In this document: in pieces, positions 52,818 to 63,349 of the stretch
How positions within the stretch are numbered: the stretch's first letter is position 1
Layout of the letters: every line of letters begins with the position of its first letter
Origin: Begonia masoniana
Taxonomy: Eukaryota; Streptophyta; Magnoliopsida; Cucurbitales; Begoniaceae
Assembly (NCBI GenBank): GCA_022432975.1
Contig: CM039515.1
Coordinates: 15,502,583 to 15,566,582, forward strand
Length of the DNA stretch: 64,000 nt
Direction: 5' to 3'
The notes under the pieces: model-generated
Databases searched by the model: none
Seen by the model: the letters and a program-made list of their open reading frames with translations, nothing else
Told to the model about the DNA's origin: nothing
Program-made: the position numbers and the translations under genes

Positions 52818-54883
52818 TGTAATACCCGGTTCTATCAAACCGTTTCTCTATTCCTTTTAAACTAATGGCACAATTTATATGGCAATATTAAATGTAGGGT
52901 TAGTGGATGACTAGGCAAGGGCATAAGGGTAATTAGAAATTTAAAGGTGGATAACGTATTTAAGGAAACTATTAATGAAGTAGCCGCCACTGTTTACTTC
53001 ATTCCCTCTCCATTTTCAGCTCCTCAGCTTAGCAGAGCGCGATAGGAGACCCCCTTCGACTTCCTCCAGCGATTTCCTCCGAACTTGGTGAGTTTTGCTT
53101 CTATTTCTTGTTACATTGTATCTATTGCTGGCAGGAGGGATGATAAATGAAGTTTTGAGAAGGCGGTAAGCGAGTGGTGGTTTCGGTTTAAGTTGAAATC
53201 GGGAATGCACAATGACTAGAGTTCCCAAAACAGTTTCCCTTAGATTTCTAGTGGTTTAGAATGAAGATTAGAGGGAATATAATGTATGCTCTGTCTATGG
53301 TTTTAGGTTTGAGTAATACCCGAAGTAGCTTGCAGCCAAGTTTTTCCAGGAGACAAGGTAAGTAAAGTTTGCTTGTGCCTTCGGGCCTACATCACAAAAC
53401 ATTAGGGTTTGTATGCTGGAATGTGTTGGTATGTCATGCATCATATTTTTTTAAAAATTATACGAAAATGAATTTGAATGCATGTTGGCATAGTGAGGAT
53501 TGAACATATTGAAACAGCTGTGTGAATCAGTTTCACTGTTAAGGGAAGTAATCCGCCCCTTAATGAGACAGTGGATATTTATACTTTGGGAGAGTTGATC
53601 CAACTTCCAATTTCACAGGGGGATCTGAACATGTGAATCAGATTTGCTGTTAAGGGAATTTATCCGCCCCTTAATGAGCCAGTGAATGTATATACTTTGG
53701 GAGAGTTGATCCAGCTCCCAATTTCACGGGGGGATCTGAACAGAAACGAAACATGAACAACTGAGTCGAGAAAGTAGAAATTGCATGATTAGGAATTTAT
53801 ATATATTTCAGTGTTTCATTTCATTACAGCTTTACTTACTTAGCATTAGGCTAATAGATGAGTTTTGTGATGTAGGTGTTGAGGATACTACAGGTGAATT
53901 TCCTGATTGCACAGATGATTAGATGTGGTTGGAAGAGTACATTCATGCCTCGGCCTGGTAAACTGATGAGGCGGGTTAACTGTTGTCTGATGGTGTGAAA
54001 GTTTAGTTGACAGTATTTCAATTTAAGTATGTTGAATTTTCATTACAGAAGTGATTTCAATGTTTTGAATACAATTTCGAGATTTTCCTGTTAATAGTAT
54101 TCTGTTGGGATTTAATGTTGGCACTCACTGGAACTTTAGTAATGTGATGGTTTGAAATGTTTTTGAATGGTTTTAGTGAAGTGAGTAAATTCTTTTCTAT
54201 AGGTTGAGTTGTTGTTCTGTTGTCTATCGGAAGATGTCTTTAGTGGAAGCCATCGGATGATATAGAACGAAATTTGTCGTTTAGTGACCGGTGGATGTCG
54301 TGTGTTAATCCACCGGAAGATGTAGGAAATGTTTTGTCATTTAGTGACCGGTGGATGTCGTGTGTTAATCCACCGGAAGTTGTAGGAAATGTTTTGTCGT
54401 TTTGTGACCGGTGATTGTCGTATGATAATCTACCGGAAGATGTGAGAAGTGTTTTGTCGTCTAGCCACCGGTGGATGCTGTATAGCGTCGATCATCCGGC
54501 TGACGTCACCGGAAGGTGTAGAGCGTATTTTGTCGTTTTGCCACCGGATGATGTCTTCTATTTTCTGTTTCAGCCCCTTTTGTTGACTTTGTCCAGCGGG
54601 CGATGCGTTTGACTTTTGAAACCTATAAAGTGTTCTGCGATTTAATCCTTTATTCCTTTTGCCGATTATTCCCAAAAACTCTAACTGAGTATTCAAGCCT
54701 TGTACAATAGTTTTGTTTAACTCCATTTTACTTAAATGATTTCCGCTGCAAGTTTCGAATATTATTGTTTTGAAGATTCCGCTTATGTCAAGTTTTTTCA
54801 AAAAAAAAATAAATACGGTTGAAATTTTAGTCATGTACGGGTATGGTGTGACGAACCGGGTTCAGATAACTCGGGGCGTTACA
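52818..54883 (+). repeat. TE4 right LTR
   Basis: 2066 bp; near-identical to the left LTR apart from scattered single changes and three rather than four full 60-bp units (starts 54286, 54346, 54406; partial 54466). Confidence 0.93.
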
Positions 54884-54989
54884 CGAGCACTAATGCACCG
54901 AATCCCATCAGAACTCCGAAGTTAAAAATGATTCGGCGAGAGTAGTACTAAGTTAGGTGACAACTTGGGAAGTCCTCGTGTTGCACCCC
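54884..54989 (+). pseudogene. 5S rRNA copy D6, 3' part
   Basis: CGAGC duplicate then the rest of a 119-nt class gene (AAATGATTCGG, AAGTTAGGTGACAAC). Confidence 0.85.
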
Positions 54990-55120
54990 ATTTTTTTACC
55001 GAGTACTTCCTCGGACATAAGAAGCGGAATTCAATGGTACGGGAGGACTGCCGTGGGAGGAACGGGCTGCGGCGATCACGCTGGGCATCAGACAAAGGGA
55101 ATATGCGGATGAAAAATGTC

Positions 55121-55239
55121 GGTTGCGACCATACTAGCACTATTGCACCGGATCCCAACAGAACTCCGAAGTTAAAAGTGCTCCGGCGAGAGTAGTACTA
55201 AGTTTGGTGACCACTTTGGAAGTCCTCGTGTTGCACACC
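55121..55239 (+). rRNA. 5S rRNA gene copy E1
   Basis: GGTTGCG start, TACTAGCACTATTGC, GTGCTCCGG. Confidence 0.7.
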
Positions 55240-55370
55240 TTTTTTTGACCAAGTACTTCCTTGGACATCAGGAGCAAAATTCAATGGCACGGGAGGTCTG
55301 GCGTGGGAGGAACGAGCTGCGGCGATCACGCTGGGCATCAGACAAAGGGAATATGCGGATGAAAAATGTC

Positions 55371-55489
55371 GGGTGCGACCATACGAGCACTAATGCACCG
55401 GATCCCATCAGAACTCCGAAGTTAAAAGTGCTTCGGCGAGAGTAGTACTAAGTTTGGTGACCACTTTGGAAGTCCTCGTGTTGCACACC
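55371..55489 (+). rRNA. 5S rRNA gene copy E2
   Basis: Consensus to position 82, then AAGTTTGGTGACCACTTTGG; CACACC end. Confidence 0.8.
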
Positions 55490-55620
55490 TTTTTTTGACC
55501 AAGTACTTCCTTGGACATCAGGAGCAAAATTCAATGGCACGGGAGGTCTGGCGTGGGAGGAACGGGCTGCGGCGATCACGCTGGGCATCAGACAAAGGGA
55601 ATATGCGGATGAAAAATGTC

Positions 55621-55739
55621 GGGTGCGACCATACGAGCACTAATGTACCGGAACCAATCAGAACTACGAAGTTAAAAGCGCTTCGGCGAGAGTAGTACTA
55701 AGTTTGGTGACCACTTGGGAAGTCCTCGTGTTGCACACC
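55621..55739 (+). rRNA. 5S rRNA gene copy E3
   Basis: GTACCGGAACCAATC and AAAAGCGC; the spacer upstream is nearly identical to that of E2. Confidence 0.75.
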
Positions 55740-55871
55740 TTTTTTTGACTGAGTACTTCCTTCGACATCAGGAGCGAAATTCAAAGGCACGGGAGGTCTG
55801 GCGTGGGAGGAACGGGCCTCCGGCGGTCTCGCTGTGCATCGGACAAAGGGAATTGGCGGACGAAGAATGTC

Positions 55872-55990
55872 GGGTGCGACCATACGAGCACTAATGCACC
55901 GGATCCCATCAGAACTCCGAAGTTAAAAGTGCTTCGGCGAGAGTAGTACTAAGATGGGTGACCACTTGGGAAGTCCTCGTGTTGCACCCC
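55872..55990 (+). rRNA. 5S rRNA gene copy E4
   Basis: 119 nt, consensus except AAGATGG at box C. Confidence 0.85.
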
Positions 55991-56121
55991 TTTTTTTGAC
56001 TGAGTACTTCCTCCGACATCAAGAGCGAAATTCAATGGCACGTGATGTCTGGCGTGGCAGGAACAGGCTGCGGCGGGCACGCTGGGCATCAGACAAAGGG
56101 AATATGTGGATGAAAAATGTC

Positions 56122-56240
56122 GGGTGCGACCATACGAGCACTAATGCATCGGATCCTATCAGAACCCCAAAGTTAAAAGCGCTTCGGCGAGAGTAGTACT
56201 AATTTTGGTGACCACTTGGGAAGTCCTCGTGTTACACACC
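56122..56240 (+). rRNA. 5S rRNA gene copy E5
   Basis: GCATCGGATCC, AACCCCAAAG, TAATTTTGGTG. Confidence 0.7.
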
Positions 56241-56371
56241 TTTTTTTGACCAAGTACTTCCTTGGACATCAGGAGCGAAATTCAATGGCACGGGAGGTAT
56301 TGCGTGGGAGGTACCGGCTGCAGTGGTCTCGCTGGGCATCGGAGAAAGAGAATTGGAAGACATAGAATGTC

Positions 56372-56490
56372 GATTGCGACCATACGAGCACTAATGCACC
56401 GGATCCCATAAGAACTCCGAAGTTAAAAGTGCTTCAGCGAGAGTAGTACTAAGTTGGGTGACCACTTGGGAAGTCCTTGTGTTGCACACC
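56372..56490 (+). rRNA. 5S rRNA gene copy E6
   Basis: GATTGCG start; otherwise near consensus; CACACC then T6. Confidence 0.75.
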
Positions 56491-56620
56491 TTTTTTGACC
56501 GAGTACTTCCTTAGACATCAGGAGCAAAATTCAATGACACGGGAAGTCTGGCGTTGGAGGAACGGGCTGCGGCGGTCCCGCTAGGCATCGGACAAAGGGA
56601 ATTGGTAGGCGAAGAATGTC

Positions 56621-56739
56621 TGGTGCGACCATACGAGCACTAATGCACCGGATCTCATCAGAACTCCGAAGTTAAAAGCTCTTCGGCGAGTGTAGTACTA
56701 AGTTGGGTGACCACTTGGGAAGTCCTCGTGTTGCACCCC
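56621..56739 (+). rRNA. 5S rRNA gene copy E7
   Basis: TGGTGCG start, AAGCTCTTCGGCGAGTG. Confidence 0.75.
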
Positions 56740-56801
56740 TTTTTTTGGCCGAGTACTTTCTCAGACATCAGGAGCAAAATTCAAGGGCACGGGAGGTCTG
56801 G

Positions 56802-57260
56802 TGTCACGGTCCTACTTTCAAGGGGCTTACGAGACCGTGCGGCACCCAATATCACACCGTACTGGGTCAGCCAACGAGCGTGCCAACGGCACTGAGTGCC
56901 CACTTCGTTAGAGCGAGCTTGTGTCTAATGAGTAAGCAACGAGCGAGCAAGATTAATCGAAAGCAGCATCATTGAGCATAGTGTGCATAGAGAGGGTGTA
57001 TATAAAAAGCTTGTTTATTGAATAGCAGTAAATTACATCAGTGGGTAGGGGGTCTACGTGCAGTCATGCCTCTCCCCCTAAAGAGCAATCTGGACCATCT
57101 TCACTACGGCAGTAGTGTACATGCTATAGTGGCGAGGAGTCACTCTTACCAAAAATAGAAAGAAAAAGAGTACAACAGAATTACTTAAAAAGGAAATGAA
57201 TCTAACTAACAGCAAAGGCGGCCATAGGCAACATGCCTTGGACAAGCCCGGACCTTGACA
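56802..57260 (-). repeat. TE5 left LTR (3' LTR)
   Basis: 459 bp; differs from 60118-60569 by a few substitutions and a small indel near 56990. Confidence 0.93.
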
Positions 57261-57269
57261 TTCTTCCCT
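57261..57269 (-). promoter_or_regulatory. TE5 polypurine tract
   Basis: Minus strand AGGGAAGAA directly precedes the 3' LTR. Confidence 0.75.
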
Positions 57270-57368
57270 ATTTGAACTGTTGACGTCCTCGTCAACTCTG
57301 CTTCTTCTTGAATTCCTCGATCATCTGTGATGAGTTCTCCAAGTCTTTTTGCTTTCTCCCAAGATACT

Positions 57369-58877
57369 TCATCGTCTCTTGGTCCTTTCTACCTGATGAG
57401 GTATTCTTGGTACTTCCGTCGGCTTGTTTTGAGGCTTCAATCTGCCAGAATTTCTTCGACTTCTTTCTTCTTTTGGTTGCTGATGGAGATATGCGAAAAC
57501 TTCTTCGACTCCTTTCTTCTTCTGGTTGCTGATGGAGATACTTGGTCTAGAGTGGTAATTCCTTTCCTTGTTCTTGTTCTCGTCGGCTAGATGGTAGGAC
57601 TTCAAGTTGCTGACGGGGATCACTGAATGGATTTGGAGCCATGATGGAAGATTAACTCTGTAAGATGTTCTCCCGACCTTCTCGATGACTTCCATAGGGC
57701 CTTCATACTTTTTGGTAAGTCGCTTGTCTTTCCTACCCCTTAAGCAAAGCTGTTCAGGTCGCAACTTAACCAGTACTAAGTCACCAGCCTTAAACTCCAT
57801 TGGTTGACGTTCCTTAGCTACCCACTTCTTCATATGCTTAGAGGTCTGCTTCAGGTAAGCACGAGCTATCTCTGTATTGTGCTTCCATTCCTTAGGAAAG
57901 TTGTAAGCTTTCGGACTCTTTCCAGAATATTGTTGCTCTAAGTTGTATAGCATGCTTGGTTGTCTCCTGCAAACTGCTTCAAACGGGCTCAGTCCTGTTG
58001 ACGAGCTCCTTTGACAGTTAGAACAAGATTGTGCAACATTACGCAGACTCTGCCAACTCTCCAGTTCTGCTAGTTCTGTCATAGCTGTTATATACGGGGC
58101 CTTTGCTGGAGGTTTAGATCTTTGACTCAATTCAACCTGATGATCGATGTCTCTTCGTGGAGGTAATGTCTTGGGTAAGCAACTAGGCATCGTACTCCTG
58201 GACTCCTTCAAGACTTTTGAGAGCTCAGGGCGTATTCTTTTCTCCTTTTTTCTTGTTTCCCATGGAGCAATCGTACAGGTTGGATCGTTTTGTTTCTGCC
58301 CTTCCTTGAATTGCATTGCAGCAATCATCTTCATGTTGATAGCACTTGGTTGTTTAAGAATCGCAGGAACAACAGTTGGGTTGTTACTTGTGATTATTAA
58401 ACATTTTGTGGAAGGTATTGGGATGGCTCTATGTTCTATCAGGAACTCCATCCCCAAGATAGTATCAAAGTCGTCCATCCGTGCTACGACAAAGTCAATG
58501 AGTTCCGTCCATGAGCCGAGTTTCAACCGGGCTCTCCTTACAATCCCAAGTACTGGCATCGCTTTTGCATTTACTGTTTTCATCCTACCATCATACTTTT
58601 CAAGCTTCAAATTAAGACAACGCGCTTCCTTCTCTGTAATGAAGTTATGAGTGGCTCCCGAGTCTATCATCGTACTTGTAGCAGATCTATTGTTGATGGA
58701 TGACTCGACATACATGAGGCCTTTACCTGGGTTCTTCTTAAGCTCTTCCATCTGTTGTTGTATAGCTGACAAGAAAGTCATAGCCCCAACTTCAGCAAGC
58801 TCGGTGGATTTTTCTTCAACAACTCCCTTAGCTGAGTTGTCATCCTGAATCGAAGCTTGTAAAGCAATTAAGGCCAA
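57369..58877 (-). pseudogene. TE5 protease fused in frame to integrase C-terminus (deletion derivative)
   Basis: 502 codons, uninterrupted. Residues 1-60 finish gag. The protease has MIDSGATHNF near residue 71 and DTILGMEF near 138. A linker leads to the RT N-terminus (LPPRRDIDHQVEL, then KPPAKAPYITAMTELAEL). At about residues 270-290 the frame passes straight to the end of the integrase core (STGLSPFEAV), then the tail (FKAGDLVLVKLRPEQL, KKYEGPMEVIEKVGRTSYRV). The deleted part carries all polymerase and integrase catalytic residues, yet the join keeps the frame open. A TAG just upstream (58892-58890) separates it from gag. No activity beyond protease is expected. Confidence 0.85.
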
Positions 58878-58889
58878 TCTATGCGGACA

Positions 58890-59325
58890 CTAGGCTACTC
58901 GATGGGGTCCCTTGCAATGAAAACATGACACAGGCCTATTTGTTTGTCGTTGGTTGTTAGCATTTCTAGTTGCTTCATAACCTTCTCTTGGGACAAACGG
59001 CTTCTTTTCATCGGTTCCTGTGTTCGGTTTCTGAAACTTGTGGGCGGTTGGGCTACTTGGAGTATCCTTTTCTGGCTCAGGGTTCTCAGTGTTATAATCG
59101 AACAATCGCTCTGCGGCTGCAAGTGCACTTGACAGACTTTGCACCCTTTGTTCATATAATCTGGTCCTGGCCCACGGTTTAAGACCTTCGATGAAAGCAA
59201 AGATCTTATCTTTTTCCGACATATCTCTAATATTAAGCATGAGTCCCGAGAATTGTTTGACATATTCATGGATGCTTGCAGTCTGCTTCAGTTCTTGAAG
59301 TAATCGGCGGGCATTGAACTCAACG
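58890..59325 (-). pseudogene. TE5 gag C-terminal part
   Basis: Minus-strand frame with FSGLMLNIRDMSEKDKIFAF and the knuckle CFHCKGPHRVA, cut by TAG before its last Cys. In the same frame as the downstream protease but shifted from the gag N-terminus by an indel near 59325. Confidence 0.85.
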
Positions 59326-60075
59326 TTCTCTGGGGAAGAATTGATCCTTCAGTTGTCTTTTTAGTTCTTCCCAAGTATCAATCACACATTCACCGATACT
59401 GATATCATGGTACTTTGATCTCCACCAAAGTTTTGCATCGTCAGTAAGATGCATTGTGTCCAAGGTCACTTTCGAATCCTCATCCGTTTTAGTGGCCTTG
59501 AAATATTGTTCCATGTCGAAGATGAAATTCTCTATTTCTTTTGCATCCCGGGCTCCCCCAAAGGGCTTTGGCTCTGGGATTTTCACTCGACTGAATTCAG
59601 CAGCAGTAGTGGCCTGGGTTTGACTCCCCATGGCTCTCATGGTAAGGTTCAGTTTAATGTTGATCTCAGCAATCTCCGCCCTGAGAGAATCAAACATTGT
59701 TCTGAAGTCCATGCTTACTTGAGACACAGTTTCTGACAACCGGGTATGAGCCAGCTCGGTCTCATCGACGCGCTCCAGGACCCCGATTATAGTACCTGTG
59801 GAACTTTCTCCCGTGCAAACTCCCTTTCCCTTCTCTTGTCGGGATTCGAGGGTCTCCACCCGATTCAACAGCTCTGGAATCGGTATGGCGTCTATTCTGT
59901 TGTGAATAGCCACTATCTCAGTAGGAAATTCAAACATTTCCCTCATTCGTTTTTCTAGGAATCAAATGTTGTCCGGTATGTCTTGCAAATACCGTATTTC
60001 TTCTTCCAACTCGACGAGGCGCTTGAGTTGATCCGATGGTGCACTAGGCCTTTCCATCGTACTCTTCTTCGGCAT
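59320..60075 (-). pseudogene. TE5 gag N-terminal part
   Basis: Starts at ATG 60075 (MPKKSTMERPSAP), with TGA at 59964-59962, then open from 59946 to 59320. A coiled-coil-like N-terminus is followed by the gag core (VKIPEPKPFGGARDAKEIEN, FDMEQYFKATKT, AKLWWRSKY, WEELKRQLKDQFFPRE). Ends by frameshift. Confidence 0.85.
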
Positions 60076-60103
60076 ACTTTCTCACGATTTTGAGCCAACC
60101 TAA

Positions 60104-60115
60104 GCTCTGATACCA
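60104..60115 (-). promoter_or_regulatory. TE5 primer binding site
   Basis: TGGTATCAGAGC on the minus strand, two bases inside the right LTR. Confidence 0.92.
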
Positions 60116-60117
60116 AC

Positions 60118-60569
60118 TGTCACGGTCCTACTTTCAAGGGGCTTACGAAACCGTGCGGCACCCAATATCACACCTTACTGGGTCAGCCAACGAGCGTGTC
60201 AACGGCACCGAGTGCCCACTTCGTTAGAGCGAGCTTGTGTCTAACAAGTAAGCAACGAGCGAGCGAGATTAATCGAAAGCAGCATCATTGAGCATAGTGT
60301 GAGGGTGTATGTAAAAAACTTGTTTATTGAATAGCAGCAAATTACATCAGTGGGTAGGGGGTCTACGTGCAGTCATGCCTCTCCCCCTAAAGAGCAATCT
60401 GGACCATCTTCACTACGGCAGTAGTGTACATGCTATAGTGGCGAGGAGTCACTCTTGCCAAAAATAGAAAGAAAAAGAGTACAACAGAATTACTTAAAAA
60501 GGAAATGAATCTAACTAACAGCAAGGGCGGCCATAGGCAACATGCCTTGGACAAGCCCGGACCTTGACA
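60118..60569 (-). repeat. TE5 right LTR (5' LTR)
   Basis: 452 bp, pairs with 56802-57260; followed by the TCTGG duplication. Confidence 0.93.
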
Positions 60570-60756
60570 TCTGGCGTGGGAGGAACGGGCTGCGGCGGTC
60601 TCGCTGGGCATCGGACAAAGGAAATTGGCAGACTAAGAATGTTCCTCGGACATCAGGAGCGAAATTAAAGGGCACGGGAGGTCTGGTGTGGGAGGAACGG
60701 GCTGCGGCGGTCTCACTAGGCAGTCGACCAAAGGGAATTGGCGGACGAAGAATGTC

Positions 60757-60875
60757 GGGTGCAACCATACGAGCACTAATGCACCGGATCCCATCAGAAC
60801 TCCGAAGTTAAAAGTGCTTCGACGAGAGTAGTACTAAGTTGGGTGACCACTTGGGAAGTCCTCGTGTTGCACCCC
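60757..60875 (+). rRNA. 5S rRNA gene copy F1
   Basis: Near consensus; GCAACC start, TTCGACGAG; T-run interrupted (CCCCTTTCTTTGA). Confidence 0.8.
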
Positions 60876-61118
60876 TTTCTTTGACCGAGTACTTCCTCGG
60901 ATATCAGGAGCAAAATTTAAGAGCATGGGAGGTCTGGCGTGGGAGGATCGGGCTGCGGCGGTCTCGCTGGCCATCGGACAAACGGAATTGGCGGACGAAG
61001 AATGTTCCTCGAACATCAGGAGCGAAATTCAAGGGCACGAGAGGTCTGGTGTAGGAGGAACGGGCTGCGGCAGTCTTGCAAGGCATCGGACAAAGAGAAT
61101 TGGCCGACGAAGAATGTC
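60876..61118 (+). repeat. Spacer pair with the 5S gene missing (block F example)
   Basis: Junction AATGT/TCCTCGAACATC at about 61005; the spacer repeats without gene or terminator. Others lie near 60641, 62119 and 63480. Confidence 0.88.
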
Positions 61119-61237
61119 GGGTGCGACCATACGAGCACTAATGCCCCAGATCCCATCAGAACTACAAAGTTAAAAGTGCTTCGGCGAGAGTAAAACTAAG
61201 TTGGGTGACCACTTGGGAAGTCTTCGTGTTGCACCCC
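61119..61237 (+). rRNA. 5S rRNA gene copy F2
   Basis: GCCCCAGATCC, AACTACAAAG, GAGTAAAACTAAG. Confidence 0.75.
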
Positions 61238-61368
61238 TTTTTTTGACCGAGTACTTCCTCGGACATCAGGAACGAAATTCATGGGCACGGGTGGTCTGGC
61301 GTGGGAGGATCTGGCTCCGGCGGTCTCACTGGGCAACGGACAAAAGGAATTGGTGGACGAAGAATGTA

Positions 61369-61487
61369 GGGTGCGACCATACGAGCACTAATGCACCGGT
61401 TCCCATCAGAACTCCGAAGTTAAAAGTGCTTCGGCGAGAGTAGTACTAAGTTGGGTGACCACTTGGGAAGTCCTCGTGTTGCACGCC
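61369..61487 (+). rRNA. 5S rRNA gene copy F3
   Basis: One internal change (CCGGTTCCC) and a 3' GCACGCC. Confidence 0.82.
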
Positions 61488-61619
61488 TTTTTTTAACCGA
61501 GTACTTCCTCGGACATCAGGGGCAAAATTCAATGGCACGGGAGGTCTGGCGTGGAAGGAACGGGCTGTGGCAGTCACGCTGGGCATCAGACAAAGCGAAT
61601 ATGCGGACGAAAAAATGTC

Positions 61620-61738
61620 AGGTCCGACCATACGAGCACTAATGCACCGGATCCCATCAGAACTCCGAAGTTAAAAGTTCTTCGGCGAGAATAGTACTAA
61701 GTTTGGTGACCACTTGGGAAGTCCTCGTGTTGCACACC
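61620..61738 (+). rRNA. 5S rRNA gene copy F4
   Basis: AGGTCCG start, GTTCTTCGGCGAGAATAG, AAGTTTGG; T-run broken (CCTTTTTCTAA). Confidence 0.7.
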
Positions 61739-61869
61739 TTTTTCTAACCAAGAACTTCCTTGGACATCAGGAGCGAAATTCAATGGCACGAGAGGTCTGG
61801 CGTGGGAGGTACGGGCTGCGGCGGTCTCGCTGGACATCAGACAAAGAGAATTGGCGGACGAAGAATGTA

Positions 61870-61988
61870 TGGTGCGACCATACGAGCACTAATGCACCAG
61901 ATCCCATCAGAACTTCGAAGTTAAAAGCGCTTAGGCGAGAGTAGTACTAAGTTGGGTGACCACTTGGGAAGTCCTTTTGTATCATCCC
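61870..61988 (+). rRNA. 5S rRNA gene copy F5
   Basis: TGGTGCG; 3' end degraded (CCTTTTGTATCATCCCG). Confidence 0.65.
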
Positions 61989-62231
61989 GTTTTTTGACCG
62001 AGTACTTCCTCGGACATTAGGTGCAAAATTCAAGGGCACGGTAGGTCTGGCGTGGGAGAAACGGGCTGCGGCGGTCTCGCTGGGAATCGGACAAAGGGAA
62101 TTGGCAGATGAAGAATGTTCTTTGAACATCAGGAGCAAAATTCAAGGGCACGGGAGGACTGGCGTGGGAGGAACTAGCTACGGCGGTCTCGGTAGGCCTC
62201 TGACAATGGGAATTGGCGGACAAAGAATGTC

Positions 62232-62350
62232 GGGTGCGACCATACGAGCACAATTAGACCAGATTGCATCAAAACTCCAAAGTTAATAGTACTTTGGCGA
62301 GAGTAGTACTATGTTGGGTGACCACTTTGGAAGTCCTCGTGTTATACCCC
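62232..62350 (+). rRNA. 5S rRNA gene copy F6
   Basis: CACAATTAGACCAGATTGC in helix III region; TAATAGTACTTTGG; strongly diverged. Confidence 0.6.
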
Positions 62351-62480
62351 TTTTTTTGACCGAGTACTTCCTCAGACATCAGGAGCGAATTCAATGGCAC
62401 GGGAGGTCTGACGTGGGAGGAACGGGCTGCGGCGGTCATAGTGGGCATCAGACAAAGGGAATATGCGGACAAAAAATGTC

Positions 62481-62599
62481 AGGTGCGACCATACGAGAAC
62501 TAATGCATCAGATTCCATCAAAACTCCGAAGTTAAAAGTGCTTCGACGAGAGTAGTACTAAGTTTGGTGACCACTTGGGAAGTCCTCGTGTTGCACACC
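62481..62599 (+). rRNA. 5S rRNA gene copy F7
   Basis: AGGTGCG, GAGAACTAATGCATCAG; CACACC then T2G: poor terminator. Confidence 0.65.
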
Positions 62600-62730
62600 T
62601 TTGTTTAACCAAGTACTTCCTTGGACACCAGAAGCAAAATTCAATGGCACGGGAGGTCTGGCGTGGGAGGAACGGGCTGTGGCGGTCTCGCTGGGCATCG
62701 GACAAAGGGAATTGGAGGACGAAGAATGTT

Positions 62731-62849
62731 TGGTGCAACCATACGAGTACTAATACACCAGATCCCATCAGAACTCCGAAGTTAAACTCGCTTCGGCGAG
62801 AATAGTACTAAGTTGGGTCACCACTTAGGAAGTCCTCGTGTTGCACCCT
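62731..62849 (+). rRNA. 5S rRNA gene copy F8
   Basis: TGGTGCAACC, AATACACCAG, AAACTCGCTTCGG. Confidence 0.68.
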
Positions 62850-62981
62850 TTTTTTTTTACCGAGTACTTTCTCATACATCAGGAGCAAAATTCAAGGGCA
62901 CGGGAGGTCTGGCGTGGGAAGAACGGGCTGCGGCGATCTCGCTAGGCATCGGACCAAGGGAATTGGCGGACGAGAAATGTC

Positions 62982-63100
62982 GGGTGCAACCATACGAGCA
63001 CTAATGCACTGGATCCCATTAGAACTCCTAAGTTAAAAGTGCTTCTGTGAGAGTAGTACTAAGTTGGGTGACCACTTGGGAAGTCCTCGTGCTGCACCCC
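62982..63100 (+). rRNA. 5S rRNA gene copy F9
   Basis: GCAACC, CTCCTAAGTT, GCTTCTGTGAGAG. Confidence 0.72.
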
Positions 63101-63230
63101 TTTTTTAACCGATTACTTCCTTGGATATCAGGAGTGAAATTTAATGGCACGGGAGGTCTAGCGTGGGAGGAACGGGCTGCGACGGTCTCGCTAGGCATCA
63201 GACAAAGGGAATTGGCTGACGAAGAATGTC

Positions 63231-63349
63231 GGGTGCAACCACACGAGCACTAATGCACCGGATCCCATCAGAACTCCAAAGTTAAAAGTGTTTTGCTGAG
63301 AGTAGTACTAAGTTTTGTGACCACTTGTTAAGTCCTCGTGTTGCACCCC
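63231..63349 (+). rRNA. 5S rRNA gene copy F10
   Basis: GTGTTTTGCTGAGAG and AAGTTTTGTGACCACTTGTTAAG. Confidence 0.65.

Larger units (their letters stand above)
46042..54883 (+). mobile_element. TE4: Tekay/Del-like chromovirus inside a 5S gene
   Basis: 8.8 kb. LTRs 46042-48163 and 52818-54883 start TGTAATACCCGG, end GGGGCGTTACA and are nearly identical. The target duplication CGAGC lies at 46037-46041 and 54884-54888. Complete domain set: gag with two CCHC knuckles, protease, RT, RNase H, integrase, C-terminal chromodomain. Long LTRs and the chromodomain fit Tekay/Del. Coding is broken by three stops and three frameshifts, and the integrase has a Lys in place of the catalytic Glu. Confidence 0.93.
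54884..56801 (+). repeat. 5S rDNA tandem array, block E (7 complete copies)
   Basis: 119-nt class throughout, regular 250-bp spacing, with the GGAATATGCGGATGAAAAAT spacer variant in four units. Ends where TE5 inserted after TCTGG. Confidence 0.94.
56802..60569 (-). mobile_element. TE5: internally deleted Ty3/gypsy element, minus strand, in 5S spacer
   Basis: LTRs 56802-57260 and 60118-60569 (TGTCACGG...CTTGACA in plus orientation), nearly identical. Target duplication TCTGG at 56797-56801 and 60570-60574. Minus-strand primer site at 60104-60115 and a polypurine tract beside the left LTR. Codes for gag and protease, then joins the first residues of RT directly to the end of integrase; the RT, RNase H and integrase catalytic core is gone. 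Clade uncertain; a chromovirus such as Galadriel is possible. Confidence 0.9.

Noticed and set aside
57308..59958. Plus-strand open frames opposite TE5
   Set aside because: Shadows of the minus-strand gag/protease frames.
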